A stretch of DNA of 64,000 bases from Caldichromatium japonicum (GTDB lineage: Bacteria > Pseudomonadota > Gammaproteobacteria > Chromatiales > Chromatiaceae), in contig NZ_CP048029.1 in assembly GCF_011290485.1 (NCBI RefSeq), positions 1,994,501 through 2,058,500 of the forward strand. Direction: 5' to 3'. The translations under genes were made by a program, and so were the position numbers. The stretch's first letter is position 1, and every line of letters starts with the position of its first letter. Under the pieces are notes generated by a model. The model did no database searches. It was given only the letters and a program-made list of their open reading frames with translations, and was not told the origin of the DNA. Positions 59,240 to 64,000 of the stretch are shown in pieces.

Positions 59240-59250
59240 TTGGTGGACTT

Positions 59251-60536
59251 TTAATGTAGCGGCAACATTAGGGCTTGACAAGCCCCCCTTCCTGCCCTCA
59301 AGTAAAGTGCGCAAACCTGTACACAATTCTCTTCCTGCCCCGAATGCGGAGCGCATTCGTCTCTGACAGGCGTGACTTTCCCGACTACGGCAGAGACCCT
59401 CTCTGCTGTAGCTCCGCCGTTACCGGACGGACTCGCCACGGGTAGGGCAGTTGCGGTTGCCAGCCGTTTGAGATTGAGCGCGGCATTGATGTCCCGATCA
59501 TGGCGCGTGCCGCATTGAGGACACGTCCATTCCCGATCCTTCAACGCCAACATCTCATTCTCCCAACCACAGACCGAACACAGGCGGCTGCTCGGATCCC
59601 AGCGATCAGCTAAAACCAACCAGACGCCGTAGCATTTCCCCTTGTATTCCATCTGCAAGCAGAACATGCCAAAGCCCAGGTCGCTGATGGCGCGGGCAAG
59701 CCGTTCGTTCGCCAGCATGCCCTTGACGTTCAAATCCTCAATCACCACCCCTTGGTTTTCGCGGCAGAGCCGGGTCGTGAGCTTATGTGTGAAGTCCGCT
59801 CGGACATTGGCAATGCGTGCGTGCAGCCTTGCCAACATCGCAGAGGATTTCCTTCGATTCTTCAAGATCGGAAGCCTCGTGCCTTTTGCCAGTCCGGCCC
59901 TTGGCGCAAACCCAGCCCCGACCTTGGCCGCCTCAACCTTGCAGGAAAGGCGTCTGCCTCGAATCCTGAGACAACGAAGCGCAGAGGAGATTTAACAGAC
60001 TCGCCATTGGAAAGCCTGGCCGCCGCCTCAACGCCCAGGTCAACACCAGTCGTTTCATGCACCTGCGATAGAACGCAGCATCGACCACTTCAACCTGAAT
60101 GGCGACGAACCAGCGTCCGCAGTACGCGAAACGGTCGCACCAAGAATCTTGCCATCGAAGCACAACGCCTCGGTCATGGCGACCTCACCGCTCTTGGGCA
60201 GGCAAATGGTCTTGTCCGAGACGCGGAACTTGTCGTTAGCAACATAGAAGCTATCGTGGCACCGGCCTTTCTTCTTGAACTGAAGCGCGTGAGCCTTCTT
60301 TCCGGCCTTGATATCGGCAAAGAATCGATCCCAGGCTTTGGCAAGATCGGCAAACGGTTGGGCATGGGCATCAATCCGCGTTGGCTCTGATACCTTACTG
60401 CGCAAGCCAATCAACTCGCGGATTTGTGCCTTGCGACTGTTCGCGCCACCAGGATCAAACCCCCTTCGCGCTCCCAGCGTTGCAAGGTCTTGACCAAGAC
60501 GCCAAGCCGCTTCGCCGCCTTGCCTGTGCCCATCAT
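59251..60536 (-). mobile_element. IS607-like remnant: serine-recombinase head fused to broken TnpB
   Basis: At the upstream end (60536 down to about 60420) the frame reads MMGTGKAAKRLGVLVKTLQR then WEREGGLILVARTVARHKSA, the MerR-like DNA-binding head of IS607 serine transposases; the catalytic part is gone. TnpB follows in several frames: KAGKKAHALQFKKKGR and GKILGATVSRTADA; GRWFVAIQVEVVD; TGVDLGVEAAARLSNGE (first RuvC Asp); then 59865-59251 with VVIEDLNVKGML (Glu), CSVC...CPQC zinc finger and HDRDINAALNLKRLA (last Asp). At least three frameshifts make it a pseudogene. It abuts tRNA-Gly. Confidence 0.75.
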
Positions 60537-60556
60537 CGCGCTTTCTATGTGGAAAA

Positions 60557-62410
60557 TTATCCACTATCACGCATAGCTTGTAATACTAGGGTTGGCTCCT
60601 CGCCTTGGTAAAGGGCCGCGACGGCGGCGGCATGGTAGTCGATCACCCGATTGCGCCGGACCTTCATGGTCGAGGTCAGGAGACCGTTTTCAACCGACCA
60701 GGGCTCGAGGCTGAGGATCACCCGGCGAACCTTGGCATAGCCAGGGAAATCGCTCAACAGGTCGCGGATGCGCCGGATGATCGCCTTATGGATCTGCGGG
60801 TCATGAAGGCTGGCGGGTTGATCCGGATCCAGGCCATGTGCCCGGGCAAATGGCGGCCACTGCTCAGCATTGAGCACCAGGATGGCGGCGAGATAGGAAC
60901 GGCCCTCGCCCAGCACCATGACCTGATCAAAGAGCGGGTCGGCGCCGATCGCCATCTCGAGGTCGGCAGGCGGCACCTTCTCGCCGTTGGATAGTACCAA
61001 GATCTCCTTAAGGCGTCCGGTGATATACAGGTGCCCGTCCTGGATACGGGCCTGATCGCCGGTATGCAGCCACCCATCGGCCTCCAGGACCCGGGCAGTG
61101 GCCTCTGGATTATTCCAGTAGCCCTGCATCACATTCGGGCCGCGGACCAAGAGCTCGTCGTTGTCGCCGATGCGCAGCTCGATCCCCGGCAGGGGTCTGC
61201 CGACGCTCTCCGGGATATTGTCATCTATTGGATTGACGCTGATCACCGGGCTGGTCTCAGTCAGGCCATAGCCCTGGAGGATCGGCAGGCCCAGGGCGAT
61301 GAAGATCCGCGCCACCGCAGGCGGCAAGGGCGCACCGCCGCTGACGGCCACCCTCAGCCGTCCCCCCAGCCGCTTTAAGATCGACCGACCGAACCTAGGT
61401 CTCAGCCAGGGCGCAATCAGGAGGAGTGGGTGCCACCCAGCTCGCCCTTGCCGGTAGAGAAACTCGCGCCAGCCGCTCTCGACGGCAAGGGCAAAGGGCC
61501 AGCGGATCAGGACAGGGCGTGCGGCAAGCTGCTCGGCGATCCGCTGATGGAGGCGGTCAAAGATGCGCGGGACGGCAATTAGGACCGTTGGCTGGAGGGC
61601 CTGTAGGTCTTCGGCGAGTTGGTTGACTGAACGCGCATAGGATACAGCAGCGCTGGCCATCATCGGCAGATAGTAGCCAGCAGTGCGTTCGAGCATGTGC
61701 GACAGCGGCAGAAACGACAGAAAGAGATCATCCGGTCCGACCTGAAACAGGGTCAAGGCCGCTGCGACATTGCTCAGGATATTGTGGTGACTGAGCATCA
61801 CCCCTTTGGGTCGCCCAGTGGTCCCAGAGGTATAGACGATGGTTGCCAGCGCCTGCGGATCGAGGTCCAGCACCTCAAAGGGCGGGGGGTTTTCGGGTAA
61901 CCAGCCTGCGGCGACCCTGACCCGCGGGTCATGGGCAGCGAGCTCCTCGGCGGCCGGGCTTGACTCTAGGATCACCGCCCGCCGGAGATCGGCAGGGCTA
62001 TCCAGGGCCTCGGCCAGGCGCCGCCAGCGCCCGGCGTCCTGGATCAACAGGACCTTGACGCCGGAATCCTGCAGGATATAGGCGACATTCTCTGCTCGGT
62101 CATCGGTATACAGGGGGACGGTGACCAGACCAAGGCTGAGTGTCGCCTGATCAAACAGGACCCACTCGGGACAATTGCGCAACAGTACAGCGACCCGATC
62201 GCCGACCTGCAGCCCCTCAGAGGCTAGCGCCTGACGCCAGCGCGCCGCCTGTTCCCCCATCGCCTGCCAGCTGAGGTCTTGCCAGCCTAGGCCGCGGACA
62301 AAATGGCGATAGGCCAGGCGTTCGGGCGAGCGGCGAATACGCTCGGCAAAGAGTCCAGCGAGCGTCCGGGCGACAGAGGCAGGGATGGGATCATGGGCGT
62401 TTGGGGACAT
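60557..62410 (-). CDS. Long-chain acyl-CoA synthetase (AMP-forming)
   Basis: This 617-aa ANL-family ligase activates fatty acids as acyl-adenylates and CoA thioesters. The P-loop is IVYTSGTTGRPKGVMLSHHN (about residue 193), followed by ILQGYGLTETSPVISVNPID, the hinge/ATP block GWLHTGDQARIQDGHLYITG and the Lys-containing LKEILVLSNGEKVPPADLEM. Length and RAENVAYILQDSGVKVLLIQ fit the FadD15/long-chain group. It stands alone, transcribed away from the efflux operon, and ends 20 bases from the IS607-like remnant. Confidence 0.93.
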   Translation of the reverse strand: MSPNAHDPIPASVARTLAGLFAERIRRSPERLAYRHFVRGLGWQDLSWQAMGEQAARWRQALASEGLQVGDRVAVLLRNCPEWVLFDQATLSLGLVTVPLYTDDRAENVAYILQDSGVKVLLIQDAGRWRRLAEALDSPADLRRAVILESSPAAEELAAHDPRVRVAAGWLPENPPPFEVLDLDPQALATIVYTSGTTGRPKGVMLSHHNILSNVAAALTLFQVGPDDLFLSFLPLSHMLERTAGYYLPMMASAAVSYARSVNQLAEDLQALQPTVLIAVPRIFDRLHQRIAEQLAARPVLIRWPFALAVESGWREFLYRQGRAGWHPLLLIAPWLRPRFGRSILKRLGGRLRVAVSGGAPLPPAVARIFIALGLPILQGYGLTETSPVISVNPIDDNIPESVGRPLPGIELRIGDNDELLVRGPNVMQGYWNNPEATARVLEADGWLHTGDQARIQDGHLYITGRLKEILVLSNGEKVPPADLEMAIGADPLFDQVMVLGEGRSYLAAILVLNAEQWPPFARAHGLDPDQPASLHDPQIHKAIIRRIRDLLSDFPGYAKVRRVILSLEPWSVENGLLTSTMKVRRNRVIDYHAAAVAALYQGEEPTLVLQAMRDSG

Positions 62411-62618
62411 GGCAGCGGTCCTCCCGGTGAAGCGCCGACCATTTCACTCTCAATCCAACCAGGGTGCAATCGGGTTAATATTTGTCTTCAGCCCACCCCA
62501 GGGGACGATCTGGCAAAGCCCGGATCCGCGCAGGGGGCCCGGCAGGGATCTTGAAGGCGCCGGCACTGCGCTCTCAACCACAGGCCCTTGGCACTACCGA
62601 AAACGCCGCTCAGGACAT

Positions 62619-62638
62619 ATATTAGTAAAAACTAATAT
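62619..62638. promoter_or_regulatory. Operator-like palindrome upstream of the efflux operon
   Basis: ATATTAGT (62619-62626), AAAA, ACTAATAT (62631-62638) is a perfect inverted repeat with 8-bp arms in a short AT-rich stretch, ending 16 bases before the adaptor start. The size and spacing fit a dimeric TetR- or ArsR-type repressor site. The regulator itself is not seen nearby. Confidence 0.7.
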
Positions 62639-62653
62639 TTCATGGAGATCGAC

Positions 62654-63751
62654 ATGTATCCGATCAGAGCGATCCTATTGCTAGGCTGGATAGCAGTACT
62701 GCCAGGGGCGGTCTGGGCCGAGCCTACCGAGCCAACGGCGCTTCCCAGCGCACCGGTGGAGGCGCGCGTCGTGCCGCGCGAATATCGGCTCGATGGGATC
62801 GTCGAGGCGGTCCGCGGGAGCACGGTCTCAGCCCAGACCTCGGGCCAGATCCAGGAGCTGCTCTATGACGTCGATGATGTGGTTGAGAAAAACGCCCTCA
62901 TCGCCCGCATCAAGGACACCGAGCATCGCACCCGCGTCGCCCAGGCAGCGGCGGATCTCAAGGCGGCGACCGCCAGGTTGCGTCAGGCCCAAGACGAATA
63001 CGACCGGATTGCCGGTCTCTATCGCACCAAGAACGTCTCTGAGTCGGCGATGGAGAAGGCGCGCGCCGAACTCGATAGCGCCAAGGCCGAACTCGAGGCA
63101 GCGACAGCGCGTCTGCAAAGCGCCCAGGAACAACTGAGCTATACCGAGATCCGCGCCCCCTATTCAGGGATCGTGACCAAACGTCATGTCTCGGTCGGCG
63201 AGACGGTTGGGCCAGGCACGCCGATCATGAGTGGGGTATCGCTCGATGAGCTGCGGGTGACTGCCGACGTGCCGCAGAGCATCATCGCCGCGCTGCGCGC
63301 TGCCCCTGCCGCCGAGCGGCGCGCCTGGGTCTATCTGCCGGATGGGCAGCGCATCGAATCAAACCGCTTAACCATCTTCCCCTTTGCCGATCCGGGTTCA
63401 AACACCTTTCAGGTCCGTATCGAGCTGCCGCCGAGCCCGCAGGTCAGCGGACATCTTTTTCCCGGGATGTATGTCAAGACGGGATTTTTGGTCGGTGAGA
63501 AGACCGAGCTCATCGTCCCCAAGGAGGCGGTGGTCCAGCGTTCCGAGGTCACGGCGGTCTATGTCTTGGGCGAGGGGGGGTATGTCCATTTCCGCCAGAT
63601 CCGCCTGGGACGGGCCATGGATGACGGCTATGTGGTCCTGGCGGGTCTGAGCGCCGGCGAACAGGTGGTGCTCGATCCCATTGCCGCAGGCGAGCACTTA
63701 AAGGCCCAGCCGCCGCTGCGCCATGTCGCGGGGAGCAAAGGGCATGACTGA
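62654..63751 (+). CDS. RND efflux periplasmic adaptor (membrane fusion protein)
   Basis: This 365-aa adaptor links an inner-membrane RND pump to an outer-membrane channel. Start is ATG 62654, since GGAG sits 6 bases upstream (an earlier ATG at 62642 overlaps that site). A signal peptide (IRAILLLGWIAVLPGAVWA) precedes the first lipoyl half (STVSAQTSGQIQELLYDVDD), a coiled-coil hairpin (about residues 90-165, LYRTKNVSESAMEKARAELD), the second lipoyl half (IRAPYSGIVTKRHVSVGETV) and a beta-barrel domain. It overlaps the pump gene by 8 bases. Confidence 0.93.
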   Translation: MYPIRAILLLGWIAVLPGAVWAEPTEPTALPSAPVEARVVPREYRLDGIVEAVRGSTVSAQTSGQIQELLYDVDDVVEKNALIARIKDTEHRTRVAQAAADLKAATARLRQAQDEYDRIAGLYRTKNVSESAMEKARAELDSAKAELEAATARLQSAQEQLSYTEIRAPYSGIVTKRHVSVGETVGPGTPIMSGVSLDELRVTADVPQSIIAALRAAPAAERRAWVYLPDGQRIESNRLTIFPFADPGSNTFQVRIELPPSPQVSGHLFPGMYVKTGFLVGEKTELIVPKEAVVQRSEVTAVYVLGEGGYVHFRQIRLGRAMDDGYVVLAGLSAGEQVVLDPIAAGEHLKAQPPLRHVAGSKGHD

Positions 63752-64000
63752 GCGCTTAGGGATCGCGGGGCGCATCGCCGCCCAGTTTCAGGCAAGCGAG
63801 ATCACCCCACTTCTGGCCCTGGTGGGCCTATTGCTTGGGCTGTTCGCGGTCTTGGTGACCCCGCGCGAAGAAGAGCCCCAGATCGATGTCACCTTCGCCG
63901 ATATCTTTATCCCCTTTCCGGGGGCCTCGGCGAGCGAGATCGAGCACCTGGTCGCCGGCCCTGCCGAACAGGTCCTCTCCGAGATCAAGGGGATCAAGCA
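63744..64000 (+). CDS. RND efflux pump permease, 5' part
   Basis: The first 85 residues of an AcrB/CzcA-superfamily transporter run off the right edge. It starts at ATG 63744 (MTERLGIAGRIAAQFQ), has TM1 (ITPLLALVGLLLGLFAVLVT), and then DVTFADIFIPFPGASASEIE followed by HLVAGPAEQVLSEIKGIK, the standard beginning of the porter domain. The substrate cannot be inferred from this part. Confidence 0.92.
   Translation, partial: MTERLGIAGRIAAQFQASEITPLLALVGLLLGLFAVLVTPREEEPQIDVTFADIFIPFPGASASEIEHLVAGPAEQVLSEIKGIK

Overview
The window looks like a chromosome segment from a gammaproteobacterium, most likely a purple sulfur bacterium of the Chromatiaceae/Chromatiales. The reasons are the high GC content, the gammaproteobacterial gene sets (yajC-secD-secF, prkA-yeaH-spoVR, mutY-yggX, xseB-ispA) and sulfur-type redox genes: a Tat-exported three-subunit molybdoenzyme and a sulfide:quinone-reductase-like flavoprotein. 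No rRNA, CRISPR array or prophage was seen. The taxonomic assignment is inferred from gene content only.

Layout. 1-1.7 kb holds decayed sequence: a perfect 43-bp palindrome, a chloride-channel remnant, a frameshifted GIY-YIG-type (DUF123) gene and a zinc-ribbon hypothetical. 1.8-7 kb holds a TPP riboswitch with thiC, then clpB. 7.1-11.6 kb holds a single-chain glycosidase-like/NodB deacetylase/GT2 synthase overlapping a secreted GH26-type glycosidase. 12-16 kb is a complete polyamine ABC transporter (potDABC), followed by pyrC. 17.2-22.8 kb (minus strand) is a molybdoenzyme operon with TorD- and HybE-like chaperones. 23-25.1 kb holds an IS630 element and unassigned debris. 25.2-30.5 kb is metG and yajC-secDF. 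30.6-35.6 kb (minus) holds the SQR-like protein, aroC, a TolC homologue and a cyclase-PilZ fusion. 36-37.7 kb is a damaged IS200/IS605 element whose two edges have altered the ends of neighbouring reading frames. 37.6-44.1 kb (minus) is an L,D-transpeptidase and the SpoVR/YeaH/PrkA stress operon. 44.6-50.9 kb holds ilvA, an orphan ZnuA, a ribulokinase-like FGGY kinase and a nucleotide-sugar dehydrogenase/epimerase pair. 51-55.1 kb holds parE, a frameshifted xseB, ispA and folE2. 55.3-60.5 kb is a second debris zone with IS3 and IS607/TnpB remnants, a CmcI-like fragment, two tRNAs and yggX-mutY. 60.5-64 kb holds an acyl-CoA ligase and the start of an RND efflux operon behind a strong operator-like palindrome.

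How the genes fit together. Housekeeping operons are intact, while the decayed genes and transposon relics cluster near 0-1, 11.7, 23-25, 36-37.6 and 55.8-60.5 kb. Several breaks are single-base shifts (DUF123, xseB, chloride channel, TnpB), so either real decay or consensus errors should be considered. Two dispersed palindromic repeat families sit at gene ends. The most notable loci are the one-chain polysaccharide machine with its GH26 partner, the molybdoenzyme served by both a TorD and a HybE-like chaperone, and the cyclase-PilZ fusion.
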